A stretch of DNA of 64,000 bases from Camarhynchus parvulus (lineage: Eukaryota > Chordata > Aves > Passeriformes > Thraupidae), in NCBI RefSeq assembly GCF_901933205.1, contig NC_044572.1, forward strand, positions 76,381,465 through 76,445,464, in the 5' to 3' direction. Below, in pieces: positions 34,856 to 46,809 of the stretch; within the stretch, counting starts at the first letter, position 1, and the number at the start of each line of letters is the position of its first letter. The position numbers and the translations under genes are program-made. The notes beneath the pieces were generated by a model. The model was not told where the DNA came from. It was given only the letters and a program-made list of their open reading frames with translations, and ran no database searches.

Positions 34856-37800
34856 CAATTTTGTTGTTTTTTTGGTTTATATATATTTTCTATACGTTCC
34901 TTTCATTGGATAAAGCAATTGCAATGTACTTTTCAACAGTTTTTTTTTTACTTACAAGCACCCAGCACCCAGCATTAAGAACGGGAGTAGTGACTCATCC
35001 AAATCCCTAGGAAGGAGTCATGGTGCTCACTGTCTGGAGTTTTGTGGCCAGATGGTCATAAAACTAACTGATTTTGAACACCTATATTTCAGTTTATTAT
35101 CTGAGCCCTGTTCATAACAATATCAAACCAAAATTGCTCCCCAAATAGCAGAACTGATGAAACTTTCTTTTCTACAGATGTTCTTAAGTACCAAAAACAT
35201 TGTGCAATGTCACTGGTATTGGACCAGTCTTCCCACCCTTTGTGGAAAGCATACCTTCTTGTTGTCCCTAAACAGGACCTAGTGACCACTGGTCACTTCC
35301 ACAAATCCAGCAATTCCAGTGCCACTCCTCAGCTGTTTTCCTACTCCCTGTCTTTCTTTGCATGGCTCGACAAGTAAATGCCATATCCTTGATGTAAAGC
35401 TACTTTCCAATTACCTGGCCTGGTAAATATATCCTGGCTGCCTACATACTAGCACTCAAATGAATGAGGATTACAAATTACCTCAGAATTCAGCAGTTCC
35501 CACATAGAAGCATTACAGTGATGTCTCTTTTTGGCACCAGTTTTTATTCAGCTTATAGAGAGGGATAATATTTTGTAGGCTTTTACCCCTTTTTTTTTCT
35601 ACTGTGATTAGGTACTGGGTTCAAACATACTACAATGAATTTAGTACAAATACATATTCTCTATGAATTTGGAAGTTACTTTTCCTTAACAACATGGATG
35701 GCAAATGCAAATGACTAACATTTTAAAATTTCTTGAGCTTTATATCCTTCACTTCAAATTTGTTGTACTGATCTGTCACTGGAAAACAGTGACATAGTTT
35801 TTGTAACATTTTTTATTTCTTTGACTCACAGTTAGAAACTGTGTAACATATTTAATTCCAAAGCCAAAGCAACTTCATTTTACTTTTAAATAAAGACTAA
35901 GAGTTATTGACTCAAAGCCCTTCATTCTGTTAGGTATTTTTAGTTTTGGTTTTGCTTTCATTTTGTTACTTTGGTTTTTTTTTAATTCATTAACACATTA
36001 CTGATTTCCTTTAGCATTTCATACATAAAATCTGTTCTGTTATGGAGGGCCAGTATATAATTTCTAAGTATGATATCTAGGTTCTATGTGACTTTTTGTA
36101 CTGGGAGGGTAATTTTTCATTTATTAAAAGGGACTGCTGTAACAAAATCTATCAAAATCTAGAAAAAACCTCCCAGTATATATAATTTGTGAACCGTTGG
36201 TGCATATGAATATTGTTGTTATACTAAAAACTTGTTTCTGAAATAGGCATCAATACAACTCTAAATCTTTAAAAACCTTATAAATATACATTCTCATCCC
36301 CCCCATTTTTAATTCTTATATGTAGCAGATTTACAGTATGACTCAAAGTAGTCAGATTTGAGCTATTTTGAATTAAAAGGGACACATGATGACTCAAGAA
36401 AGCCCAATGGCTGCTTATTACTGTTTGTTCAAAGTAATTTTTTTTTCTGCCGTTCTGAATTGGGGAAAAATGATAGTGAGTAAAAGGCTACTTCTCACAC
36501 GATTCTCTCATGAGCCCATAGAGTCACAGAGGTCAAAATGGTGTCCTGATCCATACATAGATAGCTACAGAAAAAAATTACCCATGTCCATACTATTTTC
36601 TTTAATCTGAAGAAAGCTTTGGTCAGTTACCCTTCATTAATAACTCAGTGTAAATTAACATAAGTAGAGGAGTAGAAACAGATATTTCAAAAAACATGCA
36701 GAAGATATTTTTGATCCTTTTATCCCTTTCTGGAGAGTTTTAGTGCTCTCAGAAATGAGTTGCTTAGGCATATTTCTAAATTGGGGATAAGAATTCCTAG
36801 ATCTGTATGGGTATATAAATTTTGCATTTCATTGTTTTTCTGATCTATTATTTTCAGTAAGGTTTTTACCAGAGAACCCCGTGAATAGTATTTGGAGAAA
36901 AGGTTTGTAAACCATCTGCCATATCAAACTGTTTTAACACAGTATTTTCACCCTAGTTTCTTGAAGAAATCAGATGCATGCAGCCAAATTGTCTCTCCAT
37001 CTGTATATTTGTAAATATCTTCTTAGCATCTGTTGATCATTTCAGTTAAATCTTCCTGAGAGTAGAGATGTCAAGAATATTCTATTACTATTAATCTAGT
37101 AAAAATTGAGTGAGTAGACATAAATTAGTAAAGAAAAAGTAAATGTAAATCTTGCCTGTATTCCCTCCAGAATGTAATAAACAGCTACCTAATCAATAAA
37201 CTTGAAATTTTGAACCCAGCATTTTTTTTGTTCAATGAGAAATGGAAGTGAATCTTGTGCAAGGGAGAAACAAAAGGGTTTTAAGGACATGACAGGAAAT
37301 AGGAGAAATTAAGAAATTATTAGAAAATACAGAACACAATCAAATAAATATTTGAATTTAATTATCTCTGCTTTTCTTGCAACAACTTCCTTTACTTAGC
37401 CATGTCATTATAATAGCACCAGTGGATCTGAAAGTGGTAACAACAAGAGAAAGGTGCTAATACAAAGTTCATTGTTTAAGTGCCTTTAAATATAAGGGTG
37501 AGGAAGTTTTCAAGCAGTTGACATTGCAGGGGCTGCTAACAGGCAGTCTAGGTGCCAAAGAGAGCACAGAGGGATTTGTCTGAGGCAGATTTTTAAATGA
37601 AAACTGGAGGCAGAACACTGAAGCATAATATCTGGAGAGTGGTATCTATGAGAAATAGTTGGGTTTTTTTTCTGATTTCCAGGAGGTCCAAACTCAGCAA
37701 AAAACCTCTGGGATCTGCTGCTTCACCCGGAGACAAAATACAGAAATTGAGATACTTCTACTCCTTTTCCTCTGAGAGGAGATATCCTTAGGATGCCACT

Positions 37801-40544
37801 GCATTCAATCTCCAATTTGAGGATGAAAAAATCCAGCCTGACACAGCAACCTTGAAAGATTATTGATTTTCTGTTGTAGTTTTTTACATTGGATGCAATC
37901 TAAATTAAAAGCTGCTTTTGCTCTTTTCTGAGTGGTTCTAACTTTTCAGAAAGAAACAAGAATTTCTTAATTTTATGCAAGAGAATAGAAAATCTGGATG
38001 GAAAAAATAAGCTTATGAAATGGGCTTTTTTTTTTTTTTCTTGTTGGGTTTCACTTTGGTGTTTTGGGAGGTGGGTTTCAGGTCACCATTGTAATGAATA
38101 ATTCCATTGAAATGGAATCTAAACCACTGAAATGGAATCTAGACTTTGACTCTAAAACCTAATATACTATTTGATGCCATTAATTTTGCATAGATAGCTA
38201 TGCAAGAAACTTAAATAATTGCCTGGCACCTTAGCTTTGAAACCTCGTGGTAAGTCAAGGGAATAATAATTGTAAGTACCCTTGAATATATGAGAGCTAC
38301 AGCAGATAGTTAAATGGATAGATAGATTGAGAGAGGGAGCATTAGCTATCACCAAAATAGCTGGTGAAGAAGGGAAGCTGTGAAAGACTATGCCTCTCTT
38401 CAACAAAAAAGCTTTATAGAAGAATACATGTTTCTACTTTCCTTGCCTTTGATACCTAAGAATAGAAACTATTAGCAGAGATCATAGCAGTGGACATGTG
38501 CCAAAGTAATCACACTTTTTATTTTTAGAGGTGTAGATAAAATAAAAAATACTCTATTTTTGTGAAAGATGCTCTCTTTGCAAGGAGGCATGTAAATAAT
38601 GCATAAACATGCATCAACATATATATATATATAGTAAACGTAGGCAGAATTTCCTTCCTCTGATCTGCATTGCAGATATCCTATCTACATCGGGAAATTG
38701 TGCTGCATATTCTGTAGTCATTTTGCATACAGAGTAGCCTGAAAAAAATTGCATTCGAGTTCCACAATTTATATGATGAGAGTATTTTTTTCTAGATATC
38801 TAGAGTGACAGTTTTTTGCTCGTATAGGAACACTGGGGTTTTTATGTACCTTATTTATTTATTCATGCATTTATTCTTTCATTTCTTAATTGTAGCATTT
38901 ATAAGCTATTGGGTCTCATTAGTTAAAACTCTCAGGATTTGATCATCCAAACAAACCTATTCATTCTGATTCATTAAAAATGAAAAAAAAAGTAATTTTT
39001 ACCATGTACCTCAATGATGATTTACTCTATATATGAAAGAGTTTTCAGAACCATGACCTTAGATTCTAATGCATCTTTTATCACATTACCACTTTTTGAA
39101 GCTAAAAGAAAAAATACAGAAGCGAGATCTTTTTTTCCTTGTGTTGTTGTTAATAGGGCATTATATTTTCATACAGGTTTTAATTACATTACTGAGGATT
39201 AATAATCTTTATCTACACAGCAACACTTTAAATATCTAAATGAATGGTTACACATTAGTATGTTCATTAACAAAGATATATTAATGTCAATTGATTTCAG
39301 AGAAAGGTTATTGATTATTTAAACACAAAGTGTTTCAGTGAAATATTGGTGGAACCCTCCTGTATAGAAAAAACTAATGATCCCTTTGACTTTGCACCAA
39401 TTATGTAAAATCTTAGTGCCGGCAGAAGATTTGACACTTTTAATATTTTGACATCTTCCAGAATCACCAGGCAAATAAACCTTTTTCCTTCAAGGCAAAT
39501 TGCAACACAATCCAATCCAATAAGAAATGAAAGTCTCAGTTTTAAGAGACCTTTAAAATATTGGTTTGAATTCTTATTGTCTTAGAGTCACTTTGAAAAA
39601 TCTAGAAAGCCACAACTTAGAATGAATGCAGAAGTCTGTATTTCATAAGAAATTTCTCATAAGAAATTACTTATGCATTTTGTTGTTTTTAATTCTTAAA
39701 AGAAAAAATATTATGTAACTCTATTATAAGACCTACTCTTCTGACATGGATATCTATCAGTCATATACATGTACATCAATAAACATATCGCAATAGCATC
39801 AACCATTGCCTGCCTGAAAATTGAACAGAGATTTTTTGCTCTGTTGAAATATTTTGCATTATGTTCTGGTTTGGTTTGGTGTTGGATTTTTCTTCAATAT
39901 AAATTTATTAACTGTGTACTATGCCATTTCCTTGTATTTTGATTTAACATTACAACATGAATCTGTCAACTTCTGTTACCCATACTTTGTAGGTTGTTTG
40001 CTACAAGAAGCTGCTCAAAATAAAGTTATCGTAGAAATTAGTATTGAAGATTGACATAACTCTCCTTCACATGATGTTGTAAAAAAACTCCTGCCTTTAA
40101 TATACAGTAACACAAGCACTTTTTATGAAGAAAAAAGACAATAGGAATATATTGTTTTTCTCCATAACAATTGCTCCAAAGAGGTAAAACATTTCTTGCA
40201 TAAACTGCTGCCTAAGTCACGCACCTAAATGAGAGTATATATACATTTTAAAGAACAGAAATTAAATTCAAACTTCGCAGTCCTTCACTTGATTTATGCT
40301 GTTAATTGGAGTTTTCTTGATGAACTTTTTACAAAGCTTCTCTGCCCTTAATGAATTTTTCATTTTTCGGATTAGGCTGCAAAGGCAGAAAACATTAGAA
40401 GTCAGTATCAGAATATTATAAATAACAATATATAACAAATAATAATGACAAAAATTACTTTCAAGATAGAATATCAGAAAACATGAGAAATGTGGATTCT
40501 TCATTTCTTGGAGATAGTGAAGATCATGGAATGTGGCCTTCAGC
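34856..40544. other. Long unique stretch, no supported gene
   Basis: AT-rich DNA. A short (AT)n lies at 38615-38631. Several TGACTCA heptamers occur between 35001 and 36395. No exon pair with coherent frames was found. Confidence 0.45.
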
Positions 40545-41075
40545 TCCCTCTCTACTGCATTCTCCTGAAACACTGCTTGGGAGTGCTGCACTCAGCTATG
40601 GGGATCTCAGCATAAAAAGGACATGGATCTGCCTGAGTAGGTCCAGAGAATGTCTGCGAACACGAGCGAAGGCTGGAGTATGTCTCCTTTGAGGAAAGGC
40701 TAAGAGTGTTGGGGTAGTTCAGCCTGGCGAAGGGGAGGTTATGCAGGGCCCTTATTGCATCCTTTCAGAACTTAAAAGGGTTCTTACAAAAAAGGTCTTA
40801 CCCTCCTTTTATCAGGGAGTGTAGTGAAAGGATGAAGGGCAATAATTTTCAGCAGATAGATTTTGTTTAAACATAACCCTTCTCTGTGAGGCTGTAGAGA
40901 CACTGGAACAGGTTGTTGGGAGAAGTTGTGTATAATCCATTCCTGAAAAAGTTCAAGACCAGATCAGATGGGACTTCAAGTAACCTGGTCTAGTTGAATA
41001 CATCCAATGACACAAGAATTAGAAGAAAGTTATATTTAAAGTCCCTTCCAACCCAAGTCACTCTATGGTTGTATA
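40545..41075 (+). pseudogene. CR1 LINE 3' end, sense
   Basis: Sense-oriented CR1 tail. The order is the end of ORF2 (AAAAAGGACATGGATCTGCC, GGTCCAGAGAATG, GAGGAAAGGCTAAGAGTG, GTTCAGCCTGGCGAAGG), then the 3' UTR blocks (GACACTGGAACAGGTTG, AGTCCCTTCCAACCC) and a terminal ACTCTATGGTTGTAT. It is 5'-truncated, with multiple stops in the remaining ORF2 frame. Confidence 0.9.
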
Positions 41076-41739
41076 CATTATTGTTGATAAATCTGTTACC
41101 AAAGAAATATTAGTAAACATAATTTAATCCCTTTTTTTATCGCACTTAACTTTTCCATGGTTGTTCAAAAAAGAAACCATCTTGCCCATCGCCACAAGTC
41201 AACATCCAGCACTTCCTTCCCAACATCAAAGATGTACATCAACTTTTTTAGAGTAATAATTCAAACTCCAGGTTTGACTTGTGACTTTTTCAGGCAGAAA
41301 ATCTCTGGGACCATTTGTAATTGACCTGGACTGGCCTGCAGCAAATTTAAACTAAGTGCAGGGTTTTCTTCAATAAGGTGGATGTCAATCAAATCTAACT
41401 AGGTTAAATACAAGGCAGAGCACAAATGGAGCCTAGCTGAGAAAAATATACTTTGCCTTCAGCTCAGGAGTGGAAGACAGCTGATACCACACCGTAATAT
41501 AAGGTCATATGACTTGTGAAAGAATGGGAACTACTGCCTTTTGTACCTGTTCTTCCTAAATGTTCAAGATGTCATAACCTACATTGTCTGTTGAATGGTA
41601 TTTCTTTTGTCAGATGAATTCTGACAACTCAGATTTTGGGGAACACTCCTAACTAGCAAAGGACAATAATCTTACATTTGGAAAAGTACATTACAGTACA
41701 AATGTATCTTGAAGAGAAGTGAAAAATAAGAAACAACAG
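41076..41739. other. No recognisable gene or repeat
   Basis: Unique DNA between the CR1 tail and the probable CR1 ORF1 piece. Confidence 0.5.
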
Positions 41740-42400
41740 CAGTGACTAATAGCGGAGTGTAGTGGGCTTGGTAGTCTCATGGTGCTATCTCGGATACAAG
41801 CCCCTGGCAAGTAGAACACCTCTCCAGAAATTGCATCAGGTCAGCAAATAGGTGCCTCTGCACCTCTCAGAAGAGTTGCCTGCTACTATTAACTGTCACC
41901 TTTCCTTAGTTGCATTGGCTGTTACATGGGGAAGAAAATTGAGGTGCCTTATTCAGCCCCAGTGGCTCTCCTGATGTGACAGGTCTTTAATTTTCTGTCT
42001 GCAGAGTGGTGAGGAGGTTCTTCCCTCCTGCAGGTCCTTGCCATTATAAGCTACAATTTTTCTCTGTTACTAGCTTCCTCCTGTCTGTGTGTTTTTATGG
42101 AAGAGGTTTTGGCTGTTTGGCCATGGGCTGTGGGTCCATGTACAGTCCAGCAGACTGCTCTTGGAACCAGCTATCCAACTCCTTCTCAGCCTCCTTGGTC
42201 CTGCACAGTCTTCTCACTGCCTCCTGATGCTCAGCCACTTCTGACAGAAGGTACCTCACTTGGGCACACCTTTTGGAGGCAGATCTGGTCTGCGCTGCAG
42301 CCTCTCCCTTCATCATCTCCCTCTGAGTGGAGTCTTCAGCCACCAGGGTAGAGGGTACAGACCCCCCCAGAGGAGTTGGAGAGCCTTGGCTCTCAGACAA
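41740..42400 (-). pseudogene. Probable CR1 ORF1 fragment
   Basis: This stretch is richer in GC than its surroundings and has a 101-codon minus-strand frame (42400-42095) ending in a leucine/heptad-like segment: LLSEVAEHQEAVRRL, then RTKEAEKELDSWFQE. That pattern resembles the coiled-coil part of avian CR1 ORF1, which often carries an R-x-x-E-x-E-x-E/D-I/L-D-x-W motif (recalled, not searched). No ORF2 follows, so it would be an isolated internal piece. An alternative is an unrelated retropseudogene. The plus-strand frames are shadows. Confidence 0.42.
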
Positions 42401-42829
42401 GTGTGAAATTCTGAGTGAAAATTCACCGCTGTTGATAGACAGCCTTCCAGCTGAGACTGAGATTATTCAATCCCTACCAAACAAGTCAACACGATTTACT
42501 CTTTCTTATACCAGGCTCTAGATTTCAAATCCTATACACGATACCTATAAATATCTCAACCAAATAGATTTAGTGTTGAAGACACAATTCAAATTTTGTA
42601 CAACCCAAAAATATTTCCAAAGCAACTTGGTCCACGAACACTGGAATAAACAGAACTTGGTTTTCTCTTGACTCAAAAATTTACAGAAACTTTCCAAGGA
42701 ATTTTTTGGAAATCTGGCAATCTTTGAGAGCTTCATGTCTAACAAATACAATGGAAACTGATTGACTAGAAGCTTAACAGTGGCAGCAGGGGTGATGCTG
42801 TTTTTTGTCTTTTTTTCTTTTATGTATTC
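42401..42829. other. No recognisable gene or repeat
   Basis: Unique DNA. A 100-codon minus-strand frame (42847-42545) has no family features. Confidence 0.45.
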
Positions 42830-43328
42830 TCTGTATTCTTTACACATATATTTGGAGTCCTGTAGCCTAATATTGTATTCCAGCTAGTTTTACCATGTCC
42901 TTTCCCTGGGCAGAAAGACAAAACATTCTAAGGGCCCCTATTCTATCTTAGATATCTTTCCCTGGCTGTCAAGGTTGCAAAACAACTCTCCCCATTTTCA
43001 TCAACAAAGTATAGTCCCATCCAAGAGAGGGAAGATTTAGAAGGTGCTTGACCTGGGGAGGGGGGAATTCCATCACCACTTGTGCTCATAATTGGTGCTT
43101 TTTTGTCATTTATGCTAATTTACCAAACTTATAAAACTGTATACACCCCTATGGTGAATGGGCTTTTGTGGACATCTTTCCATAACTGCCCCTGGAGGCC
43201 TTCAATAAAAATCTACTTTTGTATTACCTCTAATATTAATATTAATACTAATACTAATACTAATATTATCTTAATTAATTATATTGATTGATATTAATAT
43301 AATTGCTCTATGAGTGTGTGTTGTTTCA
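42830..43328 (+). mobile_element. Probable solo LTR, family D
   Basis: A promoter-like series in LTR order: octamer-like ATGCTAAT (about 43112), TATAAA (43130-43135), then AATAAA (43204-43209). A short AT-rich U5 of TAATATT/TAATACT repeats follows, ending GAGTGTGTGTTGTTTCA. The left end is uncertain (TG at 42834 or 42861) and no target duplication was found. The 3' end phrase resembles avian LTRs I recall. Confidence 0.45.
43228..43313. repeat. AT-rich degenerate tandem repeat (TAATAT/TAATAC)
   Basis: Imperfect TAATATTAATAC-type units. They lie in the U5 part of the probable LTR above. Confidence 0.8.
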
Positions 43329-46300
43329 TTTCTAAGTTGAAAAAAGAATCAGGGGAATAATCCATACACACACATGCACATATATGCTAGGGGAACTCTT
43401 TTCTCGTTATGAATTCAGTTTGACAATCTTTGATTTCATTGTTAAAATAATGAAAATTATTATATTCCTGACTACCTAATCAGTAGCTTATATAAGGAGA
43501 ACACATAGATTCTAAGACATCAGCTTTTCCTTCGTCAGTATTTTTTCCTTGTCAGAACTTGACTGTTCTTATCTTTCACTGCTATATCAAATAATTTAGA
43601 AAATGTCACTTTTTTTTTCCTCATAATCCCAGTTTTGACAGAGAAAATTTTCTATCATGCTGGAGACAAGCACATTAAATTGACTTTGCAGTAATTCCTT
43701 TGCATCTTTTAAATTAAATGCCACTGTTACTCTTATTCATTTATCCTTTCAAATTTGATTATGAAAATTCAAATATTATGAACTTGGTTGCACAGGAAAA
43801 TCATCCAAAGTACCTCAGGTTCTCCTAAGAAAACCTGGGTGACTACAGACTTTAAATCATTGCATATCATAATTCATTATCTTGTTGTTTTTCCTTCACT
43901 TGGCTGTGGCAGTTTCCCTAACTATTCTGACACTGGCCTTGCCTGTCAGATATTTTACTACTGGCAACTCAAGCTGCCATAGGGTGCAAAGAATGGTGAT
44001 GCCCAAATGAAGTTTTTAGTAAATTCAACATCACAAGTTCATTTAAGATACATTCATTCAGGCACTGCAACAAACATCTAAGCATAGTTCATTAAAGAGC
44101 AGCATGCTAGGCATTAGCTAGCTACCATCAATATGTAAAGAGTGCAATCTATAAAGTCTTTCACATGTATAATATTGCACAGCTGTGAAAATAATTCCTG
44201 TTGGTCTGACTGAAGCATTCTTGATCTGAAGATCGCAAATAATGATTTGAAAAGAGGTACCATGGAGGGCTTTGTGAATTTAACACACCACATTCACTAT
44301 GCAGACTTAATGATATTAGCACAGTTTGTCATTTAGCTCAGTACAAGATTTATGCTTGTTTTTATTGTACAAACTTACAGTCATGTAGATCTAAATGGTT
44401 GCACTGCAGGTTTTCTTCTTCCCTTTGGTTTATTACTGTTTGTGCACATGAAAGAATTCCTACAAAAGTCTGTAAGGCTTTGTTTTTTAAATTTCTTCCT
44501 CACAGACTCTGAAAGTGTTCCAAGGAGACTACATTGCTAGCAAAATCTATAAAACCTACTTGATAATGGGGCAAATGTAAAAATTCTGGTAAGTGGATGA
44601 TATATGTTTTACTTTGACAAAACAACTTCTCAATTTGATGAAAGCAAGACAGTGCATTTCCAATTGCTCTATGAGTCGTGAATAACAAAATAAATAAAAA
44701 TGTCACCTTTATTCTTGGTTTCATTTTTATTTCAATAATAATTTTGCTTTATTAAAAATAAGAGTATCTACAGATAGACAAAAGCAGTATTTCAAAACCT
44801 ATTTATTTTATGAATACCTTTGTGTTGTGTAAAGCCTCCCACACTGTAGGACAATTGGTGAGTGGAATAAAATGTTCTCTATCAATCTGTGTCATAGCCC
44901 ACTGCTTGTTGCCTTGAGTATAGTGTATAAGCCAGTCAGAACAAAATATTCTTTTCCCTGAGAAAGACAACAGCAGTGATCCAAACTTTCTATTGCGGCT
45001 GTCAAGTTCAAATAAAATATGGACAGAAGATGTCACCCACAGTGCTTTGGGAGAAGGTAGAAAGTGCTTTTTAGACATTTGTACTTTCCATGTCAATTTT
45101 CAAGATTTTAAAACTATCTAAGGACAAATGTATGAGTCAATTTTTTTTTTCATTCAACATTGTATATGCATATTCCTGTTGTCATATATCTATGACCCAT
45201 TTGCACAATTTTATGACAATATATTTGGATCTGTAATCATTATATCCTACTTGTAATTTATATTCTTTTTTCCCCCATTATATGCTTTTTTCTCCCATAC
45301 TTCTTGCTTGATAAGACAAGCCAATAATGCACTGGGTATTTAAAATTTTATGAGCAAAATAAATACTTTTGTTAATAACAATAAAGGAAATGGCTGATTT
45401 TTTTGCATTTATGTTGCTTGTTAAAAAATGTGTAGAATAGTAGATACACTGTTGTCAAGAAGACCATTTCATTTGTCAGTTTATAGAATTTGATTTAGTG
45501 GGCTAAGACACACAAGTAGAACTTTACTGAGGTAAACTCTCTGTGTCTCCATAAAAAGCCCAATTCCTGTTTTTAAAAGAGACACACAGGAATTAAAAGT
45601 AAATGCATATACAGCTAAAGCAGTAATTTTAATTACAGTTCAGAGAAATAAGTTATATTCTCATAAAATTAAGGCGTCCAGAGCATGCTTTAGTGGAAGA
45701 AAAATAGAATAGCCTTAAAATTTGAAGTCTGTAAAACAAAAATTTCAAATTACAATATTTAGTATGACTTTCATTATTTGGATATATATATAAGAGAGGA
45801 GGCAAAAAAGATAAAAAGATAACAGAGGCTTTGCTATTTGGTAAATTTTACCAAGGTATTCTTTGTTATCTAGCTGCAGTATGCAACCTTCAAAGAGACC
45901 TGAAAGGATATTTATTCATATGACTATTTTAGACGGAGGTACACTGTACCTCAGCAATTACACAGATCAGATGACTTGCTCATTGTCATTCAAAATATCT
46001 GCATGTGAAAAGTAGCTCAGCAACCATATATGTTAGCAGTCCAAGGTTACCCTAAAATGCTAAAGATAGGTGAGTTTACCAGACTGGTTAGATCAATAAG
46101 ATCTTTGAACGCTTTGAGTGACTTGATTGGAGTTTGTTTAGCTAGCAGCCCAGAAAAGTGTCTGAGGATGACAACAATTTCATCAAGGTCAACTGAACAC
46201 TTTTGAATTTGCCTAACTGGAGCCCTAAAAGGCTTCATCCCAGCCCTGCATTGTCAAGGTTCTGCAGGCAATGCTTTTAATCAGAATGTTTTTGAACTCT

Positions 46301-46757
46301 TTCTAAGGAATTCATTTTCATTTACCTTTCTGTTTACTTTTCATCTAGGGCTTGACATGACACTTAGAACACACCATGCATAAACACTACAGAGGCTTGG
46401 TTAAATACAATTCTACCTTTTGCTCTGTGACAGAAATACCAAGCAGATTGACTATACTTTTCTATTAACTTGAAAGCCATTCTGTTGACACCACGCTGAG
46501 AGGCTTCTGTACTCCTCAGGCAAGAAAGTATAAGCAAAGCATAACAACATTTTTCCCAGTAGCTGCTGCTGAACTGCACATCTAGAGCTTCCACAGACAC
46601 AGAAAAACGTTTTGCAAAGGACAAAGCCTATTCTTCATTTGCAGGACGTACTGACACTATTCAAAATGAGAAATAAACCTAAGAATGCCGTAATATTAAG
46701 TCTATACTTACCGTCTGTCAAGAGGCCAACTATGTTTTATATACAATGTGTATCGAA

Positions 46758-46760
<3 letters not shown>
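43329..46760. other. Mostly unique DNA; one exon-like segment
   Basis: No mobile element recognised. The minus-strand frame 45096-44803 (97 codons) was examined and not recognised. One segment with strong splice signals at 44506-44588 is listed separately. Confidence 0.4.
44506..44588 (+). other. Exon-like segment with strong splice sites, probably non-coding
   Basis: The acceptor has a long pyrimidine tract (TTTCTTCCTCACAG) and the donor is CTG|GTAAGT. The 83-bp segment has a stop in every frame. The longest reading (VFQGDYIASKIYKTYLIMGQ) is closed by TAA ten bases before the donor. It could be an exon of a long non-coding RNA or chance. Confidence 0.2.
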
Positions 46761-46796
<36 letters not shown>

Positions 46797-46809
46797 TATA
46801 TATATATAT
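46761..46809. repeat. (AT)n microsatellite
   Basis: About 17 AT units, one G interruption near 46795, then a further AT run. The YIYIYI pattern in the overlapping frame is translated repeat. Confidence 0.97.

Noticed and set aside
44803..45096. 97-codon minus-strand frame that reads like a globular protein
   Set aside because: Could not be matched to any family from memory, and no splice partners were seen. It is worth a blastp but is not claimable here.
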